This document shows, one piece after another, positions 8,608 to 18,108 of a stretch of DNA of 50,886 nt. Within the stretch, counting starts at the first letter, position 1; the number at the start of each line of letters is the position of its first letter. This DNA comes from CAYLJO01 sp964383905 (lineage in GTDB: Bacteria; Acidobacteriota; Blastocatellia; Pyrinomonadales; Pyrinomonadaceae). The stretch covers positions 1-50,886 of the forward strand of contig CAYLJO010000012.1 in assembly GCA_964383905.1 (NCBI GenBank), read 5' to 3'. A model generated the notes under the pieces. That model saw only the letters and a list, made by a program, of their open reading frames with translations. It did no database searches and was not told where the DNA came from. Made by a program: the position numbers and the translations under genes.

Positions 8608-9699
8608 ATGAAGATATTGTCCATCGGGGCCGGCTCAATGGGTCGGCGGCGGCTGCGAGATCTTACTTATCTCAACCCGGGCGAGGTGATCCTCTTTGAA
8701 CCGGTCCGGGAGCGTTGCCGCGAGATTTCAGAGGCGTTCAACGTCCGGGGTTTCACCGATTTTGAGGAGGCGCTCGCCGAGAAACCCCTCGCCATTACCA
8801 TATCGACGCCGCCGGCGCTGCACGAGCCCTACGTCCGCAGGGCGATGGAACTGGGCCTTCACGTCTTCGCAGAGGTGCCCTTCGTGCTCGATGCCGATTC
8901 GCTCGCCCGGATCGCGGAGAAGGCGCCATCGTACCCGGGAGTCTTAGGGGTCAGCCACACGATCCGGTACTACCCGCCGTATCGTCTCATCCGCGACACC
9001 CTTCGGGAGGGCGTCATCGGTAAGCCCCTCTATCTCGAGTATAGCCTGGGCAACTACCTGCCCGACTGGCACCCTTATGAGGATTATCGAAAGTTCTACG
9101 GCAGCGATATGCGCCTCGGCGGGGCGGGGATGGACATGATTCTGCATGAGGTCAGCCCGATCCAGTGGTGGATGGGCAGGATCGACTCCGTTTACGCACG
9201 CCTCAGCAAATTGAGCTCGCTTGAGATCAACGGACCAGACAATCATGACGTCTTGATCTCGTTTGCGGACGGCGCGCGCGGTTTCTTTCATCATGACGTG
9301 ATCGAGCGCGGCACCCTGGGGCGTCACATCCGCATCGCGGGCGAAGAGGGAACCCTCGAATGGCATCAGAACCTGCCGGCCGTCCGCGTCTATCACGGCA
9401 ACCAGAACCGGGAACTCGGCTTCGACGAGGCCCGCGACTGGGAAGAGGCCCGGCAGGCCAGCCGCGAGATGTCAGAAATACTGGCGCGGCAGCGCGCGCA
9501 GGCCGGGCACATGCCTTCTGCCGGCACCGCGAGCTTCACCTATGAGTCATGTTACTTGCGCGAAATGCGCCATTTTTTGGATGCCGCTGCGGGTAAAAAG
9601 CCCTACTCGATGACCGACACGGGGGAGGAGTTGCAAACCGTGAGAGCCTTCCACGCGATTCTCCGCAGTAGCGAGGAGAAACGAGAGCTGGCGGTATAA
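8608..9699 (+). CDS. Gfo/Idh/MocA family oxidoreductase (EVP variant)
   Basis: 363 residues from the ATG at 8608, preceded by TAGGAGAT and 8 nt after the preceding stop. N-terminal Rossmann fold begins ILSIGAGSMG. The family motif E-K-P, whose Lys contacts cofactor and substrate, reads E-V-P here (residues 89-91), unlike the second copy at 12965. The C-terminal half has the usual alpha/beta substrate domain (GGAGMDMILHEVSPIQWW). Family members oxidise or reduce sugars, inositols and sugar acids with NAD(P); 2,7-anhydro-Neu5Ac oxidoreductases belong here too. Loss of Lys may mean altered chemistry. Substrate unknown. Confidence 0.88.
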   Translation: MKILSIGAGSMGRRRLRDLTYLNPGEVILFEPVRERCREISEAFNVRGFTDFEEALAEKPLAITISTPPALHEPYVRRAMELGLHVFAEVPFVLDADSLARIAEKAPSYPGVLGVSHTIRYYPPYRLIRDTLREGVIGKPLYLEYSLGNYLPDWHPYEDYRKFYGSDMRLGGAGMDMILHEVSPIQWWMGRIDSVYARLSKLSSLEINGPDNHDVLISFADGARGFFHHDVIERGTLGRHIRIAGEEGTLEWHQNLPAVRVYHGNQNRELGFDEARDWEEARQASREMSEILARQRAQAGHMPSAGTASFTYESCYLREMRHFLDAAAGKKPYSMTDTGEELQTVRAFHAILRSSEEKRELAV

Positions 9700-9706
9700 G
9701 TGGATC

Positions 9707-10432
9707 ATGACAATCGAACCAGAGGTCATCGTGATTCCGGCGGGACCAATTGTCCAAGGGGTGCCGGACTGCCCGCCGGATGCGAAGGTGCCCCACCCCT
9801 GGCGCATGCGTGAAGCGAGCGTGCCGGCCTTCGGCATCGCCAAGTACGCCGTGACCGTCGGGGAATATCTCCATTTCGCCGACCGGACCGGCTATGCTGT
9901 TGGCGAAGAACTTGGCACCGACCCGCGGTTCCGGGACCGGCGCGCCCCGGCCGCCTTCGTCAGCTGGATTGACGCCACACGATACGCGCAGTGGCTCGCG
10001 CGGGAGACGGGAAAGCCGTACCGGCTCGTTCGCGATGCCGAGTATGAGAAGGCGTCGCGCGGCGGTCTCATCGGAATGCGCTTCCCATGGGGTAACGAGC
10101 CGCCGGACGGGCGCGCCGACTTCGCCAACCCGCAGGGCAGCCCCCGGCCGGTCGGGTCTTTCGAGCCGAACGGGTACGGTCTGCATGACATGGTCGGGTC
10201 GATGTGGAGCTGGTGTGAGGAGTGCTTCGAGCAGGTCGTGACCTCGGACAAGGCGCGCATGTGCTACGAGGATACGCTCATTAAGGACGTTCGGCTTAAC
10301 CCGATCTGCCGGGGCGGCTCCTACAAGACCCTTGATACGACGGTTATGTTCTGCGCATACCGGCACGAAGACCCGACGGACGGCCGCTTCGATTGCATCG
10401 GTTTCCGGGTCGCGCTGACGCTATCAGAGTAA
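9707..10432 (+). CDS. FGE/SUMF1-like (formylglycine-generating-type) domain protein
   Basis: 241 residues made only of a SUMF1/FGE-sulfatase fold: VTVGEYLHFADRTGY, FVSWIDATRYAQWL, PYRLVRDAEYEKASRGG, NGYGLHDMVGSMWSW, then CRGGSY and GFRVAL at the end. In true FGEs a pair of copper-binding Cys follows the GGS(Y/W) strand. Here only Cys216 fits, with Cys201 and Cys230 elsewhere, so canonical sulfatase activation is doubtful. No sulfatase gene is in the window. No signal peptide is seen, so it is cytosolic. Other members of the fold (EgtB, PvdO, lectin-like domains) use it for oxidation or binding. It starts 7 nt after the oxidoreductase stop, so it belongs to the same transcript. Confidence 0.82.
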   Translation: MTIEPEVIVIPAGPIVQGVPDCPPDAKVPHPWRMREASVPAFGIAKYAVTVGEYLHFADRTGYAVGEELGTDPRFRDRRAPAAFVSWIDATRYAQWLARETGKPYRLVRDAEYEKASRGGLIGMRFPWGNEPPDGRADFANPQGSPRPVGSFEPNGYGLHDMVGSMWSWCEECFEQVVTSDKARMCYEDTLIKDVRLNPICRGGSYKTLDTTVMFCAYRHEDPTDGRFDCIGFRVALTLSE

Positions 10433-10470
10433 GGGAAAGTGCCGCCGCGGCAAATATCGAAAGCTGTGAG

Positions 10471-12951
10471 ATGAGAAGAACCGTGAAGCGCGAGACCCGT
10501 TTGATGCGACCCGCGGGCAAGCGCCTGGTGTTGATCATGTGCGCGCTCTTTCTATCCGGGTGGGGGGCCTTCCGCTTTCGCGCTTCGGCCGAGCCCCGGG
10601 CCGTGGTTTGGGCCGGACGGGGACATTATCGACTGCTGCTCAAGGTCGAACCGGTTGACACGGGCAAGCGTGCCTCTGACGAGATGCCGGCGGATGTTGA
10701 CATCGATTTCGCCCGCGCGATCAGAGAGCGGTTCGGCGTCGAGGACCAGCTTCCGAACATCGCGTCCATCCAAGTGATCAAATACGACGAGCGGACGGGA
10801 AAACCGTTGACCTACGGCAAGTATGCGTACGCGACTACTCCCTATGACCGCCCGTTCCGCTGGTACGATGCCGCGATACCAGAAGATTATCCCGAAAACG
10901 AGTCCAACATCGACCAGACCGGGGGAGAGCTTAAGTGGAACGCCCGGAAGATGTGGGGCTACTTCTATAACGCGATCGGCGATTGGCAGCGCGGTCGCCT
11001 CGCCTGGACCCATACGCAGGAGGGAAACACGGCCTCTTATTACGCGGTCTACTTCGACCTGTTGCCCCGAGGTGAGGCGCCCACAGAAGTTCCGCCGCGA
11101 GGCTTCATCGGCGACGGTATGAACCGCTGCAACCTGAAGAGCAGCTCTACGACCGGGTTGATTCACAGCCGCGTGGCGCTTATCGACTGGAATGGTGACG
11201 GACTCATCGACATGGTCGTCGGCTGCGCCAGGGGCGGAATCCTTGTCTACCCCAATACCGGCAGCAAAACGGACCCGAAGTTCCCCTACTCGAAGCTGGT
11301 CTTCATGGCGGACGGCAAGCCACTCGACGTCGGGTGGTCGTCGGCCCCTTTGGTCGTCGATTGGGACGGCGACGGCACGAGGGACCTGCTCGTCGGGGCC
11401 GAGTGGAACAGGATCGTCTTCTTTAAGAATGTCGGGTCTAACAGTAACCCCAGGTTCGTTAATAAAGGGTTGGTTAAGGCGGACGGAAAACCCCTGGAGC
11501 TGCCGCACGAGCCCGTCCCCGAAGGCGAAGGGATTTACAAACGCGATTACTACCCCGTCCCGGAGGTGGTCGATTGGGACGGCGACGGGCGTCTGGACTT
11601 GCTGGCCGGCGGGTATGTCACCGGGATGATCTTCTTCTACAAGAATGTTGGCAGGGAGGCGGATGGCACTCCGCGCTTGAGCTACCAGGGGCCTCTTTAC
11701 GCCGACGGCAAGCCCCTTGACGTGGGCTGGGCGGCGGCGCCTTGCGTCGCCGATTTCGACGGGGATGGTCTTCCCGACCTGATCACGGGCTCGATGCCGA
11801 TGACGCCCGGCGGGGGCGATTCTGCCACCTCGGAAGATTTCCTCTGGTACTTCAAAAACATCGGCACGCGCACCAAGCCCGTCTTGACGAGAAGGCCGTT
11901 CCCACAAAAAGGTCGGTTCCCGCGGAGCGCGCTGGGTACGCCCCGCGCCGCCGACATTAACGGAGACGGTTTGCTCGACCTGGTCGTGAGCGCGAACACC
12001 GACATATACATCTACAAGAATATAGGGACGAGGGAATCCCCGCTCTTCGAAGTGAACGAAAATCCCCTCCCCTCCCAATGGGGGAGCGACTCGCTCCCAC
12101 ACTGGGGCGCACAGTATGTGGATTTCGACGGCGACGGGCGCTTCGACATCCTCTCGGGGCTGACGATCAGCCTCAACCTCGGTAAAGGAAGCCCGGGAAT
12201 CTTTGCCCCGGCTCAGCCCTTGCTCCCGCCCGACGAAACCATTTCGCACCACGCCGTGACGGGCGACGATTGGACTTTTACCCAAATGGCAGACCTGGAC
12301 GGCGACGGCAGACCGGACCTCCTGTTCGGCGATCATCGAGGGAATATATGGTTCCACAAGAACCTGAGCACGCCGCGGGGAAGGCGGTTCGACACCCGCG
12401 GGATCCAACTTCAAACAATAGACGGCAGGCCGATCAAGGTCGGTCCTCGGGAAGGACAAGCCTTGGACTTTGATGTACTTCAAGGCGCCCGTACGACCTT
12501 TACTGCCGCGGATTTCGACGGCGACGGAAGAGTCGACCTGGTGGTGGGGGATACCTACGGCAAGGTTCGGTTCTATCGGAACGAGACCCGAGGCCCCACC
12601 CCGGTTTTTGCGCAACCGTTGCTGATCGGGGAGATGGGAACCCGCATGACTCCGGCGGCCACGGATTGGAACGGGGATGGCCTGATGGACGTCATCGGGG
12701 CGGCGGCTGGCGGCGAGGTCAAGGTCTTCTACGGGACCAGGGCGGACGGTCGATGGGGCTTCGCACCGGGTCAACCACTCAAGCTCCCGCCGCTCCCTTA
12801 CGGTCCCACGGTGACGGTCGTCGATTGGAATGGGGACGGGGACGATGACTTGATGGTCTCAACCGCCTACGGGTACATGTGCTGGTTCGAGAGATCGTTC
12901 CTCAAGCACGGCTACCGGCGTGCGGAGAAAATCTCATTCGAGAAGCGGTAG
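10471..12951 (+). CDS. Exported VCBS/FG-GAP propeller protein, paralogue A
   Basis: 826 residues from the ATG at 10471 (the ATG at 10504 is equally possible). A signal peptide (LVLIMCALFLSGWGAF) is followed by a domain of about 200 residues that starts HYRLLLKVEPVDTGKRASDE and ends near YYAVYFDLLPRGE. The rest carries ten D-W/F-D/N-G-D-G-x-x-D-hydrophobic calcium loops, blades of one or more beta-propellers. The N-terminal domain recurs in 36287-38824 and 47041-49494 and I do not recognise it as a named family; it looks like an all-beta module. Probably periplasmic or surface-exposed. It could bind or cleave a polymer; no catalytic motif is visible. Confidence 0.87.
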   Translation: MRRTVKRETRLMRPAGKRLVLIMCALFLSGWGAFRFRASAEPRAVVWAGRGHYRLLLKVEPVDTGKRASDEMPADVDIDFARAIRERFGVEDQLPNIASIQVIKYDERTGKPLTYGKYAYATTPYDRPFRWYDAAIPEDYPENESNIDQTGGELKWNARKMWGYFYNAIGDWQRGRLAWTHTQEGNTASYYAVYFDLLPRGEAPTEVPPRGFIGDGMNRCNLKSSSTTGLIHSRVALIDWNGDGLIDMVVGCARGGILVYPNTGSKTDPKFPYSKLVFMADGKPLDVGWSSAPLVVDWDGDGTRDLLVGAEWNRIVFFKNVGSNSNPRFVNKGLVKADGKPLELPHEPVPEGEGIYKRDYYPVPEVVDWDGDGRLDLLAGGYVTGMIFFYKNVGREADGTPRLSYQGPLYADGKPLDVGWAAAPCVADFDGDGLPDLITGSMPMTPGGGDSATSEDFLWYFKNIGTRTKPVLTRRPFPQKGRFPRSALGTPRAADINGDGLLDLVVSANTDIYIYKNIGTRESPLFEVNENPLPSQWGSDSLPHWGAQYVDFDGDGRFDILSGLTISLNLGKGSPGIFAPAQPLLPPDETISHHAVTGDDWTFTQMADLDGDGRPDLLFGDHRGNIWFHKNLSTPRGRRFDTRGIQLQTIDGRPIKVGPREGQALDFDVLQGARTTFTAADFDGDGRVDLVVGDTYGKVRFYRNETRGPTPVFAQPLLIGEMGTRMTPAATDWNGDGLMDVIGAAAGGEVKVFYGTRADGRWGFAPGQPLKLPPLPYGPTVTVVDWNGDGDDDLMVSTAYGYMCWFERSFLKHGYRRAEKISFEKR

Positions 12952-12964
12952 AAAGAGGTAGATC

Positions 12965-14070
12965 ATGGCCGGAAGCAGGATCTACCGCGCAGCGATTATC
13001 GGGCTCGGCGAGATGGGGTCTTCGGCCGCGCCCCTCGGCAGCGAGATCGGCCACCTGCGGGGCATCTTCGGCCGCCTGTCACACGCGGCGGCCTTCTCGG
13101 ATCACCCGCGGGTCCGGTTAGTGGCCGGGTCCTCCAGGGATTCCGGCCGGCGCCAACGGTTTCGCGAGCGCTGGGGCGTCGGGAACGTCTATGCGGATTG
13201 GCGCCGGATGATCAGAAATGAGGGGATAGACATCATCAGCGTGGCCACCAACACGCCTGCTCATGCCGAGATCGTCCTCGGGGCCGCCCGTTCAAACGCC
13301 GGGGCGATCTTTTTGGAGAAGCCTATCGCCACGCGCCTTACGGACGCGGACCGGATGGTCCAAACCTGTCAAGACGGTGGCGTGCGCCTCGTGATTAATC
13401 ACACGCGGCGCTGGGATCCGACCTATGAGAAAGTTAAAGACCTGATGAGAAAGTTAAAGACCTGATCGAACGAGGCATGATCGGCCGCCCCCTCCACGTC
13501 GACAGCAACTGGCCGAGTGGGAGGCTTGGGTGCCTGGGCACTCACTTTTTCGACCTCATCGGGTGGGTCCTCGGGACCGAAGCGGAATCGATTCAGGGCG
13601 CCTTGGATCCGAACAATACGCCTGATCCGGGTGGGCCTGAATACCATGACCCGGGCGGCTACGGGATCATCTCGTTTAAAAATGGGGTGAGGGCATTCGT
13701 CAACGCGTCTGAGGGCCTGACTCTTCCGCCGACCGTCAGGTTCACAGGTGATCGGGGAGAAATAACGGTCGCGAACAATGGCGGCAGGTGCGAACTTTGG
13801 ACGATCGACGAAGCCGGATTCGGCGACGGCGGGACAGCCATGCGTCAGTTTCCGGTTCCGGCCAGGGGGCAGTACCCGATGCTCGCCGCGGTCGATGAAA
13901 TCGTGCGCGTGCTTGACGGCACCGCACCCGGGGCCCGCTCTACCGGACAAGACGGCGTGGCCGCGCTCGAAATGGTGATCGGGTTTCATGTTTCGGACCG
14001 GGAAGGCTCTTGCCCTATCAAACTCCCGCTCAGAGGACGGGACCGAGAGTTAGAGGTGAAGATACGGTGA
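12965..14070 (+). pseudogene. Gfo/Idh/MocA oxidoreductase, frameshifted by a 20-bp tandem duplication
   Basis: The first part (12965-13465) carries the Rossmann fold (AAIIGLGEMG) and an intact FLEKPIAT motif, then ends at a premature stop. The second part (from about 13465 to 14070) carries the C-terminal substrate domain (GCLGTHFFDLIGWVLG). Between them the 20-mer ATGAGAAAGTTAAAGACCTG is present twice in tandem (13425-13444 and 13445-13464). Removing one copy joins the halves as YEKVKDLIERGMIGRPLHVD, giving a normal 361-residue protein. A good GAGGTAGATC site precedes the ATG. Either the gene was broken very recently or the duplication is an assembly error. Confidence 0.9.
13425..13464 (+). 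repeat. 20-bp perfect tandem duplication
   Basis: Two adjacent identical 20-mers, with period-20 identity continuing two bases further (to 13466). Because 20 is not a multiple of three, it shifts the frame of the host oxidoreductase gene. The rest of the gene shows no other damage, so the event is young. Confidence 0.95.
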
Positions 14071-14175
14071 GAATAACCACTCGCAAACGACCCTCAATGA
14101 TGGTCGAACAGCAGGGCGGAGGCCCTCTTCCGGCAATGGCTATCGCATGGAAGCACTCAAGGACGGGGCGGGAAT

Positions 14176-15273
14176 ATGGACTCAATTTTTCACAAATATA
14201 AGCACTTCTTGCCTCTGGACGGCACAGGCAGCCTCGACGGCCTGGGCGAAGGCAACACGCCATTGGTCAAAAGCCTGGCGATCGCAGATGAGGTGGGCAG
14301 CCGGAATCTGTTTTTCAAATCGGAGCACGTGAATCCGACCGGCTCGTTTAAGGACAGATTCGCCGCGCTTGAAGTGGCATTAATGAAGCAGTCCGGGATC
14401 AAAGCGTGTATTGCCACGTCCTCCGGCAACACGGGCTCGGCCCTTGCCGCCTACACGGCCCGGTATGGTATTAAGTGCCACATCTTCATTAATGAGGTCA
14501 CCCCGGTCAACAAACTGAATCAGATGCTCGTGTACGGGGCCAAGCTCTTTCGGGTCGAAGGGTTTGGCGTCTCGGAAGAGAAGTCCCGCTTCGTCTTTCA
14601 ACGCCTGCACGAAATGGCGGAAGAATGCAACACACGTTTCATCGTATCGGCGTACGAGTATTCTCCGGCCGGGATGGAAGGGGTCAAAACAATAGCGTAT
14701 GAGCTGGTGGAGCAACTCGATGGGCCGCCCGATTACGTGTTCGTACCGGTCGGCGGGGGCGGGATGTTGACGGCTATCTGGCGTGGTTTTGTTGATCTGA
14801 GAAGGCGGTCTCTGATCCCTCACCTGCCGCGGATGATTGCGGTGCAGCCGGAGCTTAATGACACGGTCGTGACGCCGCTGCTCAACGGCGCGGGGAAAGC
14901 AAGGGCGGTCAAAACAACGACCTCCGTCAGCGGCCTCGCCGTGCAGGTCGACATCGACGCGACCCGCGCCTTGAAGGCGGTGAAAGAGTCTCAGGGATGG
15001 GGGGTGCTGGTCCCGGACGAAGAGGTCCTCGAGGCCCAAAAACAGCTCTGTCTGCGTGAGGGCCTGTATATCGAGCCGGCCGGAGCCGTCTCGGTCGCCG
15101 GCTTCTTGAGAGCGGTGGCCCAGCACCGCATGGGGGGCACAGAAAAGGTCGTTTGCATCCTCTCGGGACACGGTTTCAAAGATCCCGTATCGACGGGTCT
15201 CATCGCAGCGGAATCCGAGATCGAGGATGTCGACCTGGCCGCGCTCAAGATGAGTCTGATCGGATGCGCTTAA
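14176..15273 (+). CDS. Threonine-synthase-like PLP enzyme (fold type II)
   Basis: 365 residues. The PLP lysine is in NPTGSFKDR (Lys59) and the phosphate or carboxylate loop in SSGNTGS (82-88); a glycine-rich VPVGGGGM loop follows near residue 195. These match threonine synthase rather than threonine dehydratase (which reads TGSFKxRGA). Family members carry out beta- or gamma-elimination or replacement on amino acids. With no homoserine kinase or other threonine genes nearby, a catabolic lyase role is more likely: ammonia release from a hydroxy- or acylamino acid, with RidA (40149-40553) detoxifying enamine products. The start follows a GGGGCGGGAAT stretch, 105 nt after the broken oxidoreductase. 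Confidence 0.87.
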   Translation: MDSIFHKYKHFLPLDGTGSLDGLGEGNTPLVKSLAIADEVGSRNLFFKSEHVNPTGSFKDRFAALEVALMKQSGIKACIATSSGNTGSALAAYTARYGIKCHIFINEVTPVNKLNQMLVYGAKLFRVEGFGVSEEKSRFVFQRLHEMAEECNTRFIVSAYEYSPAGMEGVKTIAYELVEQLDGPPDYVFVPVGGGGMLTAIWRGFVDLRRRSLIPHLPRMIAVQPELNDTVVTPLLNGAGKARAVKTTTSVSGLAVQVDIDATRALKAVKESQGWGVLVPDEEVLEAQKQLCLREGLYIEPAGAVSVAGFLRAVAQHRMGGTEKVVCILSGHGFKDPVSTGLIAAESEIEDVDLAALKMSLIGCA

Positions 15274-15290
15274 CGAGGAGAACCGGGGAT

Positions 15291-16745
15291 ATGAAGGTAT
15301 TGGTCGGTGGTATTTATCACGAGTCCCACTCGTTCTCCAACATCCCAACCGATTTGGAATCTTTCAAGCGGGTGCTCTTTTTTGAGGGCAATGAGGTCAT
15401 CGAAAAGCTGCGGGGCACGACGAGCGAGATGGCCGGTTTCATCAGGGGGGCGGAACGTTTCGATTTCGAACTGGTGCCCACCGTGTGGGCCTGGGGCGTC
15501 TCATCCGGGCCTGTCAAAGCGAGCGCGCTTGAGTCTCTTTTAGAGAGCGTGCGCAAGGCCATCGGCCGTGAGCGCGTTGACGGGATCCTTTTCGCCCTCC
15601 ATGGCGCGCTGGTCGGCGAGGATGCGCCGGATGGCGACGGGCTCATCCTCTCCAGACTGCGTTCGTATGTCGGGGACCGGACCCCGATCGCGATCACCCT
15701 CGACCTCCACGCCAACGTCTCTGAGCAGATGGTCAGTCTGGCCGATGTCGTGGTCGGTTATGATACCTACCCGCACGTCGATCAGGTAGAGAGGGGGCTG
15801 GAGGCGGCCGAGCTGCTCGTCCGTACCATTAAGGGCGAAATCAGGCCGGTCATGGCGCTCGAGAAGCCTCCGCTGATGATCGTTCCGCAGAAGCAGCTCA
15901 CAGACGCTTACCCGATGAATGAACTGGTTGATCTGGCGCACGAGCGCGAGCGCGAAGTTCTGTCGGTAACGGTATCGGGCGGGTTCGTGTACTCGGACGT
16001 GCCGGAGGTCGGCTTGAGCGCAATCGCCATCACGGATAACCGGCCGGAACTCGCGCGGCGTTGCGCCAAAGAGATTGCCGACCGCGCCTGGGAACTGAGA
16101 AGAGCCTTCGTCCCCCGGCTGCCGGGCGTACGGGAATCGGTGGAGCGTGCCATCAAGAGTGATCGTCGGCCGGTGATACTCGCCGACATCGGGGACAACA
16201 TCGGAGCCGGCACCCCCGGTGACGGCACCTTCATCTTGCGGGAGCTTCTCCATCAGGACGCCCGGGCGGCCGTCGTCATCATCGCGGACCCGGAAGCGGT
16301 AGGGAGTGCGATTGAGGTCGGCGTCGGACAGGAGTTGACGCTCGCGGTGGGTGGCAAGTGCGATAGGTTTCATGGCGAGCCGGTAGCGATCACCGGCCGG
16401 GTCAAGCTCATCTCAGACGGCCGGTTCGTGAACCGGGGCCCGATGCGGGACGGCATCCTGGAGAACATGGGGAGAACCGTTGTGGTCCAGGCGAGTGGGG
16501 TAACGATTGTGCTGACAGAGATCAAGATGCCGCCCTGGAATCTGGAGCAGTTGCGCTCGCTCGCCATCCCGCCGGAAGACCAGAAGATCATCGTCCTGAA
16601 ATCGGCGGTCGCTTTTCGGGCGGCTTACGAATCCCTGGCGCAGGAGATTATTGAGGTCAACTCGCCGGGCCTCTCCTCCCTGGATCTGAGCCAGTTCAAC
16701 TATCAACACATCAGGAGGCCTATTTTCCCGCTCGACGAATTGTGA
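15291..16745 (+). CDS. M81 family metallopeptidase (MlrC-like)
   Basis: 484 residues from the ATG at 15291, chosen for its AGGAGAACCGGGG site; the frame is open further upstream inside the previous gene. It begins KVLVGGIYHESHSFSN, the usual M81 N-terminus, and contains LDLHANVSEQM, GYDTYPHVDQ and DNIGAGTPGDGT, the conserved metal-site segments. MlrC hydrolyses the tetrapeptide from microcystin breakdown, but most M81 proteins have no known substrate and probably open small amides or cyclic compounds. No mlrA, mlrB or mlrD is present. It follows the PLP lyase-like gene by 17 nt and precedes an aminotransferase and a deacylase, which suggests amide hydrolysis in one route. Confidence 0.9.
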   Translation: MKVLVGGIYHESHSFSNIPTDLESFKRVLFFEGNEVIEKLRGTTSEMAGFIRGAERFDFELVPTVWAWGVSSGPVKASALESLLESVRKAIGRERVDGILFALHGALVGEDAPDGDGLILSRLRSYVGDRTPIAITLDLHANVSEQMVSLADVVVGYDTYPHVDQVERGLEAAELLVRTIKGEIRPVMALEKPPLMIVPQKQLTDAYPMNELVDLAHEREREVLSVTVSGGFVYSDVPEVGLSAIAITDNRPELARRCAKEIADRAWELRRAFVPRLPGVRESVERAIKSDRRPVILADIGDNIGAGTPGDGTFILRELLHQDARAAVVIIADPEAVGSAIEVGVGQELTLAVGGKCDRFHGEPVAITGRVKLISDGRFVNRGPMRDGILENMGRTVVVQASGVTIVLTEIKMPPWNLEQLRSLAIPPEDQKIIVLKSAVAFRAAYESLAQEIIEVNSPGLSSLDLSQFNYQHIRRPIFPLDEL

Positions 16746-16785
16746 GCCGAGGTCTTGGGGGGAGATGCGCCGTGGGGGGCTCGAT

Positions 16786-18108
16786 ATGAGAAGTTACGAT
16801 AAGTCGCGTGAGATGTTCGAGCGGGCCAGGAAATCGATGGCGGGCGGCGTCAGCAGCAATTTCAGAATGTTCGGCCAACCGCATCCGCTTTTCTTCACCA
16901 GGGGCTCCGGCGCGCGAGTCTATGACGTGGACGGCAACGAGTACCTCGATTTTACGTTGAGTCAAGGACCTCTCGTCCTGGGCCATTCTCATCAGGCGGT
17001 CCTGGAGAAGGTGTTTAGTGAAATGAGCCGCGGGCAGTTGTATGCCGGGCAGCATCAGCTAGAGCTTGAACTCGCCGAGAGGTTGCAGAAGCTAATCCCG
17101 TGCGCCGATCTCATTCGATTCACCAATAGCGGCTCAGAATCGGTTCAGGCGACGCTCAGACTCGCCCGGGCGTACACAGGAAGGGACAAATACATTAAGT
17201 TCGAAGGTCACTACCACGGTTGGTTTGATAATGTGCTCGTCAGTCTCCACCCGTCGATCGAGACGGCCGGACCGAGGGACGCGCCGCAAAAGGTTTTAGA
17301 AACACGGGGGCAAGCACCAAGTGTTCTCGACGACCTGGTGGTTCTCCCGTGGAACGATCTCGCCCTCCTTGAGAAGATATTTGCGCAAAACGGCGGTGAG
17401 ATTGCCGCCGTCGTCACCGAGCCGATCATGTGCAACAACGGCTGTGTTGAGCCGGCGCGTGGTTTTCTTCAGGGCTTGCGCGATCTCTGTGATGAATACC
17501 GGGCGGTATTAATTTTTGACGAGACGATCACGGGATTCAGGCTGGGCTTGGGCGGGGCGCAGGCCTTTTATCAGGTCACCCCGGACCTGGCGATCTTTGG
17601 GAAGGCGCTCGGGTCCGGCTTCCCCATCAGTCTCTTCGCCGGCCGTCGGGACCTGATGCGGATGATTGCCGACGGGGAGGTGATGCACGCGGGCACGTAT
17701 AACAGCAACAACCCGTCGATCGCCGCCGCCGCCGCCACGCTGGAGGTGCTGGAGGAAGGTGGGAAGGAGCTGTACGACCGGATGTTCGGTCTCGGGCTCA
17801 AGCTCAGAGACGGGTTGAATGAGGTCGCCCGCGGGGAGAATCATTCCGTCCTGATGAGCGGGCCGGGGCCGATGTTTCACATGGCGTTCACTTCCTCAAG
17901 GGAGATCAAGGATTATCGGGATTGCCTCGCGTCCGATTCCGCCAAATATTCCCGCTTCGCCAAGGGGATGCTCGACCGCGGGGTGCGACTCATCGGCCGC
18001 GGCATCTGGTACATCTCGGCCGCGCACAGGTCCGCGGATATCGATTTCGCTCTCGGGTGCGCGGGGGACGTACTCCGCTCGATGAGCGGGCAGGGGGCGG
18101 CTTCGTGA
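16786..18108 (+). CDS. Class III aminotransferase, GSAM-like (second copy)
   Basis: 440 residues from the ATG at 16786; the ATG at 16765 is also in frame but its GGGGGG tract is too close. Motifs: NSGSES phosphate loop (114-119), LIFDETITGFR with Asp245, and PLP Lys273 in AIFGKALGSGFP. Similar to glutamate-1-semialdehyde aminomutase and to omega- or beta-amino acid transaminases. It is clearly diverged from the copy at 3595 and lacks its sugar-linked signature segments. Its stop overlaps the start of the AstE-like gene (GTGA), so the two are translationally coupled, as transaminase and deacylase are functionally linked in ectoine breakdown. Confidence 0.88.
   Translation: MRSYDKSREMFERARKSMAGGVSSNFRMFGQPHPLFFTRGSGARVYDVDGNEYLDFTLSQGPLVLGHSHQAVLEKVFSEMSRGQLYAGQHQLELELAERLQKLIPCADLIRFTNSGSESVQATLRLARAYTGRDKYIKFEGHYHGWFDNVLVSLHPSIETAGPRDAPQKVLETRGQAPSVLDDLVVLPWNDLALLEKIFAQNGGEIAAVVTEPIMCNNGCVEPARGFLQGLRDLCDEYRAVLIFDETITGFRLGLGGAQAFYQVTPDLAIFGKALGSGFPISLFAGRRDLMRMIADGEVMHAGTYNSNNPSIAAAAATLEVLEEGGKELYDRMFGLGLKLRDGLNEVARGENHSVLMSGPGPMFHMAFTSSREIKDYRDCLASDSAKYSRFAKGMLDRGVRLIGRGIWYISAAHRSADIDFALGCAGDVLRSMSGQGAAS

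Noticed and set aside
10552..12774. 740-codon open frame on the minus strand
   Set aside because: It is antisense to VCBS paralogue A; repeated Asp/Gly codons (GAC, GGC) of the calcium loops keep the opposite strand free of stops. Its protein has no family match.
15291..16745. Microcystin degradation cluster
   Set aside because: The M81 protein is MlrC-like, but mlrA, mlrB and mlrD are absent, so the pathway is not supported.
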